Assembly: GCA_030142905.1 (NCBI GenBank)
Contig: JASJOG010000255.1
Span: forward strand, 45,001-109,000
Source of the DNA: Heliopora coerulea
Lineage: Eukaryota; Cnidaria; Anthozoa; Scleralcyonacea; Helioporidae
Direction of reading: 5' to 3'
Length of the DNA: 64,000 nucleotides
Shown: positions 22,101 through 33,131 of the stretch, piece by piece
Numbering within the stretch: the stretch's first letter is position 1
Layout of the letters: the number at the start of each line of letters is the position of its first letter
Notes under the pieces: model-generated
The model's database searches: none
What the model was told of the DNA's origin: nothing
The model's input: the letters and a program-made list of their open reading frames with translations, nothing else
Program-made: the position numbers and the translations under genes

Positions 22101-22423
22101 CAACGGCTGACAGTTACCATTCGATTGGAATCACACAAGACGAGATGAAAGACTACCTTTCAGCTCTTAAATCAAAGAAGGAAGCACTTAACATCACGAT
22201 GAAATTATATGGTGAACAACATGCAAGAACGGCTGACAGTTACGATTCAATTGGAATGACACAACACGAGATGAAAGACTACGTTTCAGCTCTTCAATCT
22301 TCCAAGCAAGCACTTAACATTAGGTTGAAACTATATGGTGAACAACATGCAACAGCGGCTGACAGTTACGATTCGATTGGAATAACACAAGACGAGATGG
22401 AAGACTACGTTTCAGCTCTTTAA
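11514..22423 (+). CDS. PNP-NB-ARC-TPR NLR-like receptor, copy 1
   Basis: Exons are 11514-11715, 16685-17389, 18353-18523 and 19140-22423, all joined in phase 1, giving about 1453 residues. Order of parts: charged leader (about 1-67), PNP/MTAN-like domain (about 68-359), NB-ARC with P-loop GPPGFGKT (about 403), Walker [11 protein letters not shown] and GLPL-like [11 protein letters not shown], winged helix ending in FHSLIRAFA, helical linker, then ten 42-residue TPRs. STAND proteins of this build sense a ligand with the repeats and oligomerise through the NB-ARC. PNP-NB-ARC-TPR proteins are known in fungi and cnidarians, and an innate-immune or cell-death role is inferred. A TAA at 22421 (AAA in sister repeats) ends the frame, but repeats continue. 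Intron 1 is swollen by mobile elements. Exon 1 lacks 48 bp present in the other copies. Confidence 0.8.
12012..12302 (-). other. Minus-strand 96-codon ORF, decayed in sister units
   Basis: It encodes [20 protein letters not shown], then [20 protein letters not shown] and a hydrophobic tail. Unit 3 keeps a related stretch (KKHILGDFRYEIVIKFLGKG) near 54200-54330, but with a stop where Gln stands here. Unit 2 is more decayed. It may be a relict gene or element ORF inside NLR intron 1. I do not recognise it. Confidence 0.3.
12545..12725. repeat. (TA)n microsatellite
   Basis: Long TA tract broken by a few CA steps. Further TA tracts in the same intron lie at about 13065-13115, 13495-13537, 13905-13936, 14080-14122, 15735-15775 and 16125-16165. 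Confidence 0.95.
12790..12894. repeat. Hairpin, probable Penelope-like terminal fragment
   Basis: Arms of about 43 bp beginning TATCGCTTACCTCAAAAAGT and its inverse surround a loop of about 18 bp. It belongs to the Penelope-like complex that follows. Confidence 0.6.
13291..13336 (+). ncRNA. Type I hammerhead ribozyme
   Basis: Stem I pairs ACTGCA (13291) with TGTAGT (13331). The core reads CTGATGA, stem II GGCC-CAGTA-GGCC, GAAA, stem III ACGG-TT-CCGT and cleavage triplet GTC, with cleavage predicted after 13330. All conserved core bases are present. The very short stem III with a 2-nt loop is typical of retroelement hammerheads that are thought to work best as dimers. Confidence 0.85.
13937..13982 (-). 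ncRNA. Type I hammerhead ribozyme, inverted copy
   Basis: On the minus strand stem I pairs ACTACA with TGTAGT, followed by CTGATGA, stem II GGCC-CAATA-GGCC, GAAA, stem III ACGG-TT-CCGT and GTC. Relative to the copy at 13291, stem I has an A-U pair where that copy has G-U, and the only other change is in the stem II loop. Both changes leave the fold intact. Confidence 0.85.
14129..14276. repeat. Perfect hairpin with 66-bp arms
   Basis: Arms 14129-14194 and 14211-14276 are perfect inverted copies around a 16-bp loop. The arm contains GCCGAAACATGT after AGATGGCATGAGTTT, a hammerhead-like order (CTGAAGA, stem, GAAA) with poor outer helices. I interpret it as a Penelope-like terminal repeat. Confidence 0.7.
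14549..14938 (-). pseudogene. Penelope-like GIY-YIG endonuclease fragment, inverted copy
   Basis: The minus-strand translation contains [32 protein letters not shown] and [19 protein letters not shown]. These show the YIG half of the GIY-YIG motif, the Arg region and the catalytic Glu (TELSKH) of Penelope-type nucleases. It is nearly identical to the plus copy at about 15250-15561. No start codon or reverse transcriptase is attached. Confidence 0.8.
14949..15561 (+). pseudogene. Penelope-like element C-terminus with GIY-YIG domain
   Basis: It begins in the linker that follows the reverse transcriptase ([20 protein letters not shown], then FPPNSKLHK and VSYSCSENM). It continues through a Cys-rich linker ([13 protein letters not shown]) into the GIY-YIG endonuclease ([29 protein letters not shown]) and stops at 15561. 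The reverse transcriptase that should precede it is missing. The junction at about 14938-14948 joins it head-to-head with the inverted copy. Confidence 0.85.
15665..15708 (+). ncRNA. Degenerate hammerhead-like motif
   Basis: GTTGC pairs with GCGAC as stem I. CTGATGA and GAAA are present, stem II can form only CGC/GCG with a U-U mismatch at its base, and stem III (ACTC/GAGT) would leave a 1-nt loop. A related minus-strand copy near 12946-12990 has lost the CTGATGA core. Confidence 0.4.
16318..16437 (+). pseudogene. Duplicated 5' fragment of NLR exon 2
   Basis: About 120 bp after a good acceptor (TTTCCAG) match the start of exon 2 (16685 onward) but contain a TAG in the proper frame (AACCTTTAG). 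The following 200 bp resemble intron 2 near 17785-17990, so the duplicated block joined exon 2 start to intron 2 sequence. It could act as a decoy 3' splice site. Confidence 0.65.
16685..17389 (+). CDS. NLR copy 1, exon 2 (PNP/UDP-phosphorylase domain)
   Basis: Preceded by a TTCTTTCCAG acceptor; ends GGTGAAG before GTAAGT, phase 1 at both ends. After a linker it encodes [20 protein letters not shown], then [25 protein letters not shown] and [13 protein letters not shown], the usual order of the PNP_UDP_1/MTAN fold (first strand, small-residue helix, glycine strand, GD motif). Most family members are nucleoside phosphorylases or N-glycosidases. Confidence 0.85.
18353..18523 (+). CDS. NLR copy 1, exon 3 (PNP C-terminus)
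   Basis: Encodes [19 protein letters not shown], then [20 protein letters not shown] and YVEHVL. This is the end of the PNP fold, where family members usually carry an ISD or ICD-type motif with the catalytic Asp; here it reads ITN. Ends CAG G before GTACGC, phase 1. Confidence 0.8.
18706..18890. repeat. Palindromic foldback in NLR intron 3, copy 1
   Basis: GTTTATACGAG and CTCGTATAAAC are inverted around the palindrome CGTGGCTTACATAAGCCACG, followed by ATAAGCCGC/GCGGCTTA repeats. Equivalent copies lie at about 43651-43830 and 57161-57335. Confidence 0.65.
19140..22423 (+). CDS. NLR copy 1, exon 4 (NB-ARC, winged helix, TPRs)
   Basis: The acceptor is CTTTATTAG. The first full codons read [13 protein letters not shown]-loop GPPGFGKT, Walker [11 protein letters not shown], sensor-like TFLYTTRMS and [11 protein letters not shown] mark the [16 protein letters not shown] occupies the MHD-like position. 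The TPR part starts near 21205 with [19 protein letters not shown] and repeats every 126 bp with the core [17 protein letters not shown]. Stop TAA at 22421-22423. Confidence 0.85.
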
Positions 22424-22935
22424 TCCAAGCAGCAAGCACTTAATATTAAGTTGAAACTATATGGTGAACAACATGCAACAACGGCTGACAGTTACGATTC
22501 AATTGGAATGACACAACACGAGAGGAAAGACTACGTTTCAGCTCTTCAATCTTTCCAGCAAGCACTTAACATTAGGTTGAAACTATATGGCGAACAACAC
22601 CCAAAAACGGCTGACAGTTACCATTCGATTGGAGTCACACAACACAAGATGAAAGACTACGTTTCAGCTCTTAAATCCAAGCAGCAAGCACTCGACATTA
22701 GGTTGAAACTATATGGTGAACAACATGCTACAACGGCTGACAGTTACCATTCGATTGGAGTCACACAACACAAGATGAAAGACTACGTTTCAGCTCTTAA
22801 ATCCAAGCAGCAAGCTCTTAGCATTAAGTTGAAACTATATCGTGAACAATATGCAACAACGGCTGACAGTTACCTTTCCATTGGAGTCACACAACACGCG
22901 ATGAAAAACTACGTTTAAGCTCTTCAATCCCAGCA
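22424..22935 (+). pseudogene. TPR repeats beyond the stop, NLR copy 1
   Basis: Four further 42-residue units stay in frame after the TAA at 22421. A second nonsense codon follows at 22916 (TCA to TAA), just before the LINE insertion. The tail of the array reappears after the LINE at 25867. Confidence 0.8.
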
Positions 22936-25866
22936 GCAAGCACTTATTGTTATTATTGAGGAAAGTCAGCTCATACGAGCCAATGAGGTCGTTTAGCCCA
23001 AATTGTTATTATTATTATCATTATTAGTATTATTAAGTCGTTTAAAAATGAAGACACAGCATACGTATTACTTTACAAGTATTGATAATTAATAATACAA
23101 AAGTTAAGGAAGAATTGATTATTAAAATCGTGACAAACCATTATATTTACATCATTATTCATAAAAGTAATTAAAAAGACATCTATTTAAAAAAGATCGT
23201 TTAAATCTTTCAGTTGTAACTTTTGGAAGAATAAACGGATGATCTCGATCTCTTAAAATCCTCTGTCTCTTTTCAGGAAGTAGTTCTTGTAAAACATGTC
23301 CATGATCATTTACAATCTTATTAAATAAGAATATATCTCTCTCTTCAATCAGGTCAGAAATTTTAAATTTTTTTAACGTATACCCATAACGATGGGTTCG
23401 TTTGAAGAACTTATCAATATGCTCTAGATGTTTATTATGTAAGGCAGAACCCCATACTTCAATTCCATGGAGAAATAATGAGATGATAAGTGAGTCGAAC
23501 AAATTACTAAGGTAATCTCTAGAATAACCATAAGACCTGCATACCCTCAAGATGTACATACGACTATCAGCTTTTGACAACAGATTATCGACATGTAAAT
23601 CCCAACAACGAGGATTATCTTGAAAGGTAACACCAAGAAGTTTTAACCACTTCTTGCGTTTAATACCTACTGTCGCTGGTGGTAATGGCTTTAAAGTTCC
23701 ACCACTTACGAGCATTTCCCACGTTTTTGAAAGGTTCAAGGATATCCTATTATTGCTTGCTCAATTCTCAATGTTTCTAACTTCAACAGATGCCGAATCA
23801 CAAGTTGACTTCACAGGAACACAGATAGTCATATCGTCCGCAAATTTGACCAGTATGTTATTTTTCGGATCTTCAGGTTTTACATCATTGACCATTAGTG
23901 AAAATAAAAAAGCACCGAGGACCGTACCCTGCGGTTCACCCTTGTTAATATCAACATATTCCGTTTCAATCCCGTCGACCACAACTCTTTGTCTTCGATT
24001 CATTAAGAAACTAATAATCCAATTAATGATGTAAGGATTAAGATTTGTTGATTTAAGTTTTTCACACACAATGCCATGGGGGACAGAATCAAAAGCTTTA
24101 CTAAAACCGAATGATAAAACTCGAACAAAGTCAGCATCTTCGTCTAACCTTATAAGCCAATAGTACTGACACTTAATAAGGGCAGTTGTTGTATTGGTAC
24201 CTTCTTTATGGGCAAACTGATCTTTACCTATCAATGAATTGGATCGTAATAAAATCTCTTGTTTAAAGACTATTTTTTCAATGAGACTCATTATCATATT
24301 CGTCAACGATCTAGGTCTTAATCGGTTGCAATCATTCAAAGGTGATTCTTTCGGTGTCGGGTTAATATTCGCAATTTTCCACAACAAAGACACACATTGC
24401 TGCTGTATTGAGTAGTTCGATATCTTGGTAATTACCGGTTCGAGGTACTGAGAAAAATCTTTCCACAACCAGTATGGAAGACCATCCGGACCTGTCGCAG
24501 TACGTCGTTGCTTCGCCATGAATTTTTTAACAGTACAGATATCGACAACGGGGATACGGGTTCCATCTGCAATTGATAAAAGTTCTGGGATCGTGTAAAG
24601 TGTATCCGTATTAACCTTTTGAAAGTACGAATTTATAAGATGTGGATCAATAGAAAAGTTAATGCTGTGACTTTTAGTACTTCTACCAGTGATTTTGTTT
24701 ACAGTATCCCACCATCCCTTTGACCCGTGACTGTACTTCCTGTTCGCATCACAAACAGCACGTAGTTGATTTTTACGAATGGGCCTATTTAGCCGTTCTT
24801 GAAGATCATTATTAGCTCCCCTCGTTATTTGCTTATTTCGTATCTTACATAAATGTTTAACAAGTGGAGTCATATAAGGTGGGTCACGTGTAGAGACTTT
24901 AACCTTAATTAAAGGAAAATACTCATTAAAGATTGCAACAATCGTGTCATTAAGTAAGATAACTGCTTCGTCAACATCGGTACAGTTGTAAACTCTACTT
25001 CAATTGTACACTCTCAATTTATTCCTCATATCATTCTTTCGATGATCTCTAACCTCTCTAAAATATACATATTTCCTCTCTGGTCTTGCTAAGACTCGAG
25101 GAGTGACCATGACCGCCAAATGCTCAGACCTTACCAAACCTTTGAAAACAGTAGTTTGTTCCCATAAATGTGGGCAGTTAGTCAGGAACACATCCAATAC
25201 TCTCCGACCTTTAGTGGATTTCTTAACTAGTTGTTCCACACTATGCTGACTACTAAAGTCTTGTATCCTTAATTGATTAATATCTCCAGCAATGATTATT
25301 CTTGCGCAAGGCTCAGAAAATAAAATCTGCTCACAACTCTCAGATAAATGATCCAGTAGTTCAGGTTCAGGGTAAACTGGATCGGGTGGATGATACACCA
25401 CAGCAACATAATATTTGTTATTAACTGTCTGAATTTCACACCATAGACATTCTAAGCTATTTTGCGAGAAATTGAGATTCTTAACTTTCCAATCACTTTG
25501 ACACAATATAGCAACCCCTCCACCAGGCCGTTATTCATAACGATCTTTCCTTACAAGGGTATATCCATTTGGGCATATCAAACTCGATGGTATCATATTG
25601 TTTAGCCACGTCTCAGATATGAGGCAGATGTCTATGTTGTTAATGCTTATTTCGACGTTTAATGGAGACGCAGCGTCAGGTTTGGCCAATGATCTAGCGT
25701 TTATAACCAAGCATTTAGGTACAATCTTAAAAACTGGAGGGCCAGGCTTAGAGAGCTTAACTGTTATTAAATTATCAGCATTACGTTTGTTTTGCTTTGA
25801 TCTATATTTACGCGACGAAATTCTAACTGGTATTTGAGCCGTTATTCATTAACTTTACATTATACT
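22936..25866 (-). mobile_element. Antisense non-LTR LINE splitting the TPR array of NLR copy 1
   Basis: Read on the minus strand, an APE-type endonuclease (VINARSLAKPD, DICLISETWL, IIIAGDINQL, SEHLAV) is followed by a reverse transcriptase (ATGPDGLPYWL, GFSKAFDSVPH, GEPQGTVLGAFLF, VKFADDMTICV) and a C-terminal part (23155-23739). Several stops, including one near 25533, disable it. The 3' end carries a TTATTA-like microsatellite near 23010-23036. The host sequence CAAGCACTTAACATT is split, with ACTTA on both sides. CR1/Jockey-type is likely; I cannot fix the clade. Confidence 0.85.
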
Positions 25867-26312
25867 TAACATTTGGTTGAAACTATATGGTGAACAACAT
25901 GCAACAACGGCTGACAGTTACCATTCGATTGGAGTTACCCACTATCAGATGAAAGACTACGTTTCGGTCCCTCAACCTCACCAAGAACCAGTTAACATTG
26001 GGTTAAAGCAACATGGTGAACAACAGGCAACCACAGCTCTCAGTTACCATTGGATTAGGATCATAGAACATGAGATGGAAGACTACGTTTGGATTTTCAA
26101 TCGCTCCAACAAACAGTTAACGTAAAGTTGAAGTTACAGAACATGAAGAATAACATGAGCTGAGGAACGGCTAAACGTTAATCAACTCTCTATCATATAC
26201 TGTTGGTCACACAACTTTAGATAAAGGACTAAGTTTCAGCTGTTCTCTTGCTCCAGCGCCTACAATTGGGTCGAAGCTTTACGGTGAATAAGATGCAGCA
26301 ACGGCTGACAAT
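25867..26312 (+). pseudogene. Tail of NLR copy 1 TPR array, degenerate
   Basis: Two recognisable repeats ([20 protein letters not shown] and GEQQATTALSYHWIRI) are followed by one or two decayed units with stops and indels, ending near TGCAGCAACGGCTGACAATTA. The conserved last exon end seen in the other copies (KDYPQ and stop) is not found. Confidence 0.7.
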
Positions 26313-26943
26313 TACGCTTTTCAAAAATTTTGTGTCTTATAACATTTGTGAAAAACATAAAGAACTGTAAAATTTTCACATGTGGAGCATCCCTTTCACA
26401 AAAGGAAATGGAACTTTTTCACATAAGAATACCTAATGGACCTGTGAATGATGCGGCTTACAATTTCCATCGAGCAATTAAACTTTTTTTAAATTTGCAA
26501 CTATCGTTTTGGACGAATTTCCCAAAGTGCTACGTCAGATTTTTGTTACTAAGTGGGACAAGAAGATTACACCGCTCCTTGGCTATCAACCTTGGGATGA
26601 CTTCGCCCCCTAAAATCTGGACTTGATGTTAGCCCACGCAGATATGCGGAAGGCCCCTCAACACCACCCCGCCCATGCACACACACATATATTTGAAATG
26701 TCCTAGTTACGCCACTGCTGTATTGGAACAAGGGGAATTTTTGAGTGTCAGATTCTTACATTTTGAAACCCGCTCGAGACCAGTTGCAAAAAAACACAGC
26801 TCTAGGGCTTTCAGCTGTTAATCTTAACTCAGCTACGAAGGCCGTGGCTGAATGCATGATCACGAGTTCCATATTTATGTCGATGATAATGCCAACGAAG
26901 TGAAGGGCATGTTAAAGTAACCATAACCAACAGACAATTTAAG

Positions 26944-27080
26944 CAAATAAAGAATAAAACAAATTCCGAAAAATGTCATTCTGTAACTTGATATTCAAGT
27001 AACAAGAATAGAATTGTGTTTTGTTATTACTTCAAAATCAAGTTCCAGAATGCCATTTTTCGGTTTTTGTTTTACTCTTT
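26944..27080. repeat. Foldback element
   Basis: AAAGAATAAAACAAATTCCG onward faces an imperfect inverse ending GTTTTACTCTTT, with arms of about 45 bp. No coding content. Confidence 0.5.
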
Positions 27081-27718
27081 ATGTTGAAGTAATATTATGT
27101 GATTACACTCGATCACACAAACGGATCCAATTTTAGGTGAAGGTGCGAAAAATTTGCAAAACATGCCGAGGCCATGGTGACGAATTCTATATTTATATAG
27201 ATGATAATGTCCATCCCTAGTTGGAAAGCCCAGGTGTTGCATTATTTTCTCATGGTCCTTGTCGGGCATTAAAAATGGGGGACTGACAACCGAAACTTTA
27301 CCGTCACCTAATATCGACAACATTTATGTGATACAACGTAAGTGCCTAATTATTGCTTGAATTTAGTCTTCAAAACAAATTGATAATCAATAGTTTAGCA
27401 TTGAAGCAACAACAAAAATTTGGACCCTTTCACCGAAGAAGCATTCTCAACTATCTGTAATCAGCATTCTTTCTCATGCTCAGATAGATCATAGTTCCTG
27501 TAGAAATTTTAGGCAAATAATTAATTTCTTTATTTACTTATTTATTTGTTTCTTTGTTTGTTTATTTATTTGTTTATTCGTTTATTTGTGTATCTGTTTA
27601 TCTGTTAATCGTTAAAAACAAAATGAGGGTAACATCTTTACCGCACAAGTATTACAAATGAAAGTCTTATAGAATAAAATGTTTATTTTATGAATTGCTG
27701 AATTAAAACTTAATCGTC

Positions 27719-27895
27719 AATCTAACATATATGTTAGATTCTTATATATAAATCATATATAATAATATTTTATATTATTATAAAATATATTATAAATTAT
27801 TATAAATTATATTATAAATTATATAAAATATCAAATATTTTATATATAATAATCTAACATATATGTTAGATTATTATATATAAAATTCTAGCTGT
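27719..27895. repeat. AT-rich core flanked by two copies of a palindrome
   Basis: AATCTAACATATATGTTAGA is a palindrome occurring at about 27719 and 27850. Between the copies are TATTATAAA-type repeats, so the block can form several competing hairpins. Confidence 0.6.
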
Positions 27896-29732
27896 AGATC
27901 TTCATTCCACTACACGTTTACAGCTAACGTAAGAAAACTCTTCTAAATGATCAACTCGTTTGTCCTCTAAGATTTTTCTGAAAGAATTATAATACTTTTC
28001 AAGATATTTGAGGTTGTATTTATTTTATAACCACGGTTCTATAACACAGTATTTTCTCTTTTCTCAAATCAGAAAACAGAAAATAACGAGTATTAATCGT
28101 GATAACCGTGAAAATACGCCGAAGTTTAAGCGCTATTTTTACCACAGAAACGATGATTATAAACTCATCATACCATATTCTTTTGTGTTCCTTCGGTTAT
28201 TAGTTTTGGGGTAACCACCTCAGTTTGAATACAGGTAGTTGTCCTGATCATTCCATGGAGCGTTAAGGAGTAATTTTAAGTAAAGACAGCTATTAACATA
28301 AAATAATAACCTCCTGGTGGGTTATTACTTAAAAAGAATAAAACCCGACAAATCTTGAACATTATCTTCATCCCGGTTTCTCAGCTCAAGCAACTTTTTT
28401 GAGAATTCCGACGCACACTGAACTAACCGTGAAAAACATAACTGTCATTCAGTACAAACACCACCACGTCAACACGCTTAATTATCAGTTACACAATATC
28501 CGAACTTAATAAATACCTCATTACTTGAAAAACCTTTAGTACTTGCCATTTATGTTTCTCTGTCCCTGTTTGCCATGGACATAAGGAAGAAAGCTTGTGC
28601 CTCTAATTGTCTTCGCCCCTCTTCATGCAAAATAATTCCAAGCAATCTTCATTTGATATTCCAATTCATCACTTTCTTCGAGTTTCGCCTCCGCTTTTCA
28701 CCTTTGGTTGAACGAACAATTCTTCGTTTCAATATACATCTTCGACTGCTTTCATATTTGCCTCTCGACAAGCACGTTAGCCAAAGAAACGTCGAAGAAC
28801 ATTACTATTCATAAATGTAGAACATTTTCATCAGCTTGCAAGTACACCTTAAACATCTCAACTATAAAAAATGAACTCCCTGTTGAAAAACAGTCAGAAC
28901 AATACCTCTATTCTTAATATGACAACAATTCATATCACCAACAACTTAAATTTCAAATATATTTTAAATACCTCTTAAAAACAAAATAATATGGTCTGCT
29001 GAGTATATAAAACCATTTTCACACGAGCCACATAAGCATAAGGACAAGATCAAAACAAAAATAAAGCATCATATCTCCTCATGGACTTGCGAAGATGAAA
29101 CAACAAATGCAAGAATTTTTCTTTCTTTCGTCTTTTGTTCGGGCTCTTGGCTTATACTTGGACAATGATCTTATGCGAATCATTAAGACGACCCTTATAT
29201 CGCAGGCTTGACTTCATTCCTTTGTTTAGCCTTTTGTTTTATCCTTATGCTTATGCTTATGCTTATGCTTATGCTCACGTGTGAACCAGGTTTAAACTTT
29301 CACGCTCGGTCTTCACAGTTGAATAAAAACCTCTCCCTAGGCTTTTCACCAATATGTATTCCATCTAAATTTTGACATACCCCGTAGGGTTTTATAATAA
29401 TTTTAAAAACAGAAAATTCATAGCAAAAAAAGAAAACTAAACGATCTTACTCTAGCATCAAAATATAAACTTCACGGAGCCACCTCATACAACAAAAATG
29501 GAGGCAATTATCGTCTTACTACAACTGTACAACTTATCCCTCGCAACTAGAACCTTGATGGGCCAGTGGCGGAATTAAAGCTGCAGCGTTAGTGTTTAAA
29601 AGTCCCCAAACATCATGAAAGTTATCCTGTCCGTGTGCAGCAGATTCCAAAAAGAAGGCAAAGAATTAGCGCAACGAACAGTTAAATAATTTCTTATTAT
29701 CAAGTTGAGAACTACTAAGTTACAAAGATATC

Positions 29733-29966
29733 CTGGTGTACTAGGGATGAGTGACTCCAGGAGACAGTGATCCCATCATCGGCCACTGATCCCTATGACC
29801 TCCCAGAGTTAGGGTTTAAAAATTGAAGTTTCGGTTAAGATTTGGGCTAGATTTAGCATTAGTATATTGATTAAGGGTGGTTTAGTTTAATTTGAGGGTC
29901 ACTCAGTCCTGGGGATGACGAACCGATGGTCGTTTATCTCTGGGTATCATTCATCCCTGTAGTACC
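29733..29966. repeat. Foldback around GGGATGAGTGA ends
   Basis: GGTGTACTAGGGATGAGTGA near 29733 faces an imperfect inverse (ATTCATCCCTGTAGTACC) near 29948. No coding content; likely non-autonomous. Confidence 0.45.
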
Positions 29967-32900
29967 AGATATCGGATTCAACAAAATATTAGATTACCAG
30001 ACGCCGGATTGTTGCAAGCTTTCATACACGGGAAAATAAAATTTTATGGAATGATTCAAAGATAGAAATGGCAAACTGTTCTACGTAGGTCTCGTTCATT
30101 TTTTTCAAATTGAAACCAAATATACTCGAGGTTTCAAACTCAAGTACTTATACTGAAACTGTCCTTGTGGTTTGCAAATTTTTCGTACCAAATGCTTACT
30201 GTAACACAAAAAAATCATTTTTCCTGGCAAGTTTCTCACTTGCAAGAACCCCAGACACTACCTGGTAAACATCACGAAAAATTTTACAGGATACATGATC
30301 GGTTAATTTTACCAAACACCGACTATAGAAACGTTGTCCCGGCATATCCCTATAAATCATTACTTGTAAGTACACTAAGTTCAAATCGCAAATTGAAATG
30401 TATAGTAAAATATATCACAAAATTAACTTGTATAAGTTTTCCTGAAGCTTGGTTTTCACTCAGACGTAGATACAATAAGAACGAGCGCTCATGGGATTTA
30501 GACAGAACGACGACAAGCGAAAGACCACAGAGATCATATATTAACTAGACGAGGCATCGTAACTTAATATCACTCAATCGTTAGGCGACGAATTGAAGGT
30601 TGCGATATTGGGTATATTGGGTATGTTGTAGGCCAAACCACACAAACCCTGGATAAAAAGTTCAAGGTAATGGTCAATCAAAGATCACTTTACTTTTGTG
30701 TCTTGTTTTTCTCTTTTCTTATATGTAAAACATTTGAGGTAAAAATAACAACTGGCTAATAACCAAAGAAACTGTTTCCTAAAACACAGCTAATGGAAAC
30801 AAACACGAAACAGTTCCTTAAACATCAGTTGTTCGACTTCCAGGTTCTCGAACAGACGGGAAAGAACTGGGAAAGAACAATTTGCCCCGGAATTTACACA
30901 AAATGGCTGCGATCAATTTGATTCGAAACTTCGGTTTCCATGCCCCGTCTAATTTTATAACACCTCTATGTACAAAACAATGCAACGGTATAAATTCGTA
31001 CCTCATGATCGTATGAAAAAGATGGCGAAGTGCCCATAAACCATAATCTTTTGTCGAGCATCAGACATCAACCAACCTCGTTCCCAGGGCAATAGCGTGT
31101 TTGTCAAATGTCATGTGATCGTGTATCAGTCAATGAAACTGCGCCTCACATAAAGGGAAAAACATGGCTGCATAACAAACAATTTCAATCTACTTTTCTA
31201 TTCCTTGCTTAACGTACTAGCGGAGTGAAAACCAAGATTCATTGTAATTTACATTGAGTATAAATGTTAAAATACGAAGACATCCTTCAGGAAACCCGTA
31301 GTAGTTCATAAATTACTAGGTTTGGCAGTTGATGGTTTGGAAAGCTGAGATATTTGCTTTCTCAAGTTTCTGTTTTCGTTCTAGAAACAAAGTACACAAT
31401 CAAAATTACACAACGAAAAGACATAAATACTTACATTTGTCAATACATCGGGCAAAGCTTGTCTATTTTTTCACGTTTGTTCATTTGATAAGTACACTAA
31501 GTCAGTCTTAACTGTATTTTGACCCCACGCAAAAATTGATATTATTCACCGCCGGAAAACTCATACCGAGATACCGAACCCCCAGGCAACTCATTCCCAC
31601 TATGCGCTATACATTTGCGTCACTATGGCAGAAGGATCATGTTCTATCTTACACGACTTAGCGACTTAAATTTTGTCATCAAATGATATCTCAAAGGGAT
31701 CACCCCAGAGAAAACTGTAATGTAAGAGAGATATTTATGTGTTTACTTACGCATAAATGTATATGTCCACCTCCATGTAAATACATGTAGGAGTATATAT
31801 GTATGGAGGAATAAGTATAGGTACAGATAAAGGTAAAGTTATAGGTAAAGGTAATATAAGTATACATAAAGCAATAGGTTTACACACAGGATCAGGTATA
31901 GGAATAGGTTAAGGCAGAGGTATACATAAAGGTATATAGATATAGTTATAGGTACAAGTACACGGATATGTATTTGTAAGTGTAAATTTCCATATGCATC
32001 TGTATGTGTTTGTGAGGCGAGTGTACTACCATCGCAAAGGTCGACCAACATTTGAAATAACCGCTGACCTACACCACAGGGACCCACCTCGATAGACCAT
32101 CGAGTGAGTTTGTTATAGGGAGCAGGCTGTATACAAATAGTTTGTATTAAAACTGTACCTGTACGTTTTGCAACCTTTCCAGGTTTTCTTTCTGAACTGA
32201 ACTGATTTTCTGCCGATATTCTTTCTCTTTCTCCCAGTTTTCCGCCTTCAGTTCAGTCAACTAAATGTAGGTTTAGTATACTGAGAAAATAGTAAAACTC
32301 CGTAAGACATCTGCGGATGAAACTTAGATCAATGAAATATAGGTAAGGTAAGTTCTCCAAGAACTTGAGCGGTGTCATGTAAAAAACGTTCCACTTTACA
32401 GTGGAGCGCGTCACTTCTAAAATTATAAAACAGTTTCCGTAACAGTATTTTAAAAGTTTAATACTTTAAAACATTAGAAAGAACCAGTCAACGTAAAGTT
32501 TTAACGTGCTTTTGCCAGTATTACTTCTCTCACTAAAATTGTAAAACTTCTTGCTCAAAGGCTTTATTAAATGTTAGCGCAGTTCATCAGAAAACTCAAG
32601 TATGAGCAATTGGGATCTGACCATTTCTGTAATTTGATTGGCGACAGCACTGGACAAATAATTCAACCAGTACATAACGTATGTAATCACAGATAGTAAA
32701 TAGCATAAATATACTTAAGAAACAGTTCATGTTTTAGCGTGCTCAGACAAGAAACGGATGCACATGGGAGGTGGGGAAAATGCGCAGAAAGCGAAATAGT
32801 TCCAAGAGGTGATCGCTTTGGCTTTTTCCTTAATGAAAAACGAAATCCGTTTGACCGGGAAAAACGATATGAATCTCTTACCCTCCATGCTTCCATGACA

Positions 32901-33131
32901 AGTTAAATAAAATCAGTGTTGGTAGTCAGAAATAAGGTTATTCACCAAGCTGCACCAACAGTTTTGAACCAATGGCCGATATATGATAATGATTGTAGTG
33001 ATTAGAGAATTCACCGAACCTCATGTACATTTCACCAATCTTTTCATGGTAAACTAACCATACAGAATTCATACAGCACAATGCACGTGGGAAAAGATAC
33101 AATTTCGAAATCTCCCTAACAGGTTACTAAC

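Larger units (their letters stand above)
1900..26312. repeat. Segmental duplication unit 1 (SMCR8/FLASH block plus NLR copy 1)
   Basis: Homology with unit 2 starts near the shared segment CCATGACAAGTTAA at about 1903 and 32892. It continues through the SMCR8-like exon, the FLASH-like gene, the spacer and the NLR gene. Unit 1 is longer than unit 2 because it gained a SINE composite (6342-7309), a LINE (about 8095-9478), a Penelope-like complex with microsatellites (about 12500-16640) and a second LINE (22936-25866). Homology fades in the degenerate TPR remnant near 26312. Confidence 0.8.
26313..32887. other. Inter-unit spacer: repeats, no recognised gene
   Basis: No ORF here resembles a known protein. 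Visible structure: a foldback at about 26944-27080; TTTA-rich simple repeats near 27535-27605; twin palindromes around an AT-rich core at 27719-27872; TTATGC repeats at 29237-29272; a foldback at about 29733-29966; and a degenerate AGGTATA-like repeat at about 31800-31960. The remainder shows nothing I can assign. Confidence 0.5.

Noticed and set aside
27072..27323. 83-codon minus-strand ORF
   Set aside because: It contains part of a dispersed repeat (similar text near 26880) and has no recognisable domain.
29237..29272. TTATGC hexamer run as regulatory array
   Set aside because: Simple tandem repeat with no gene context.
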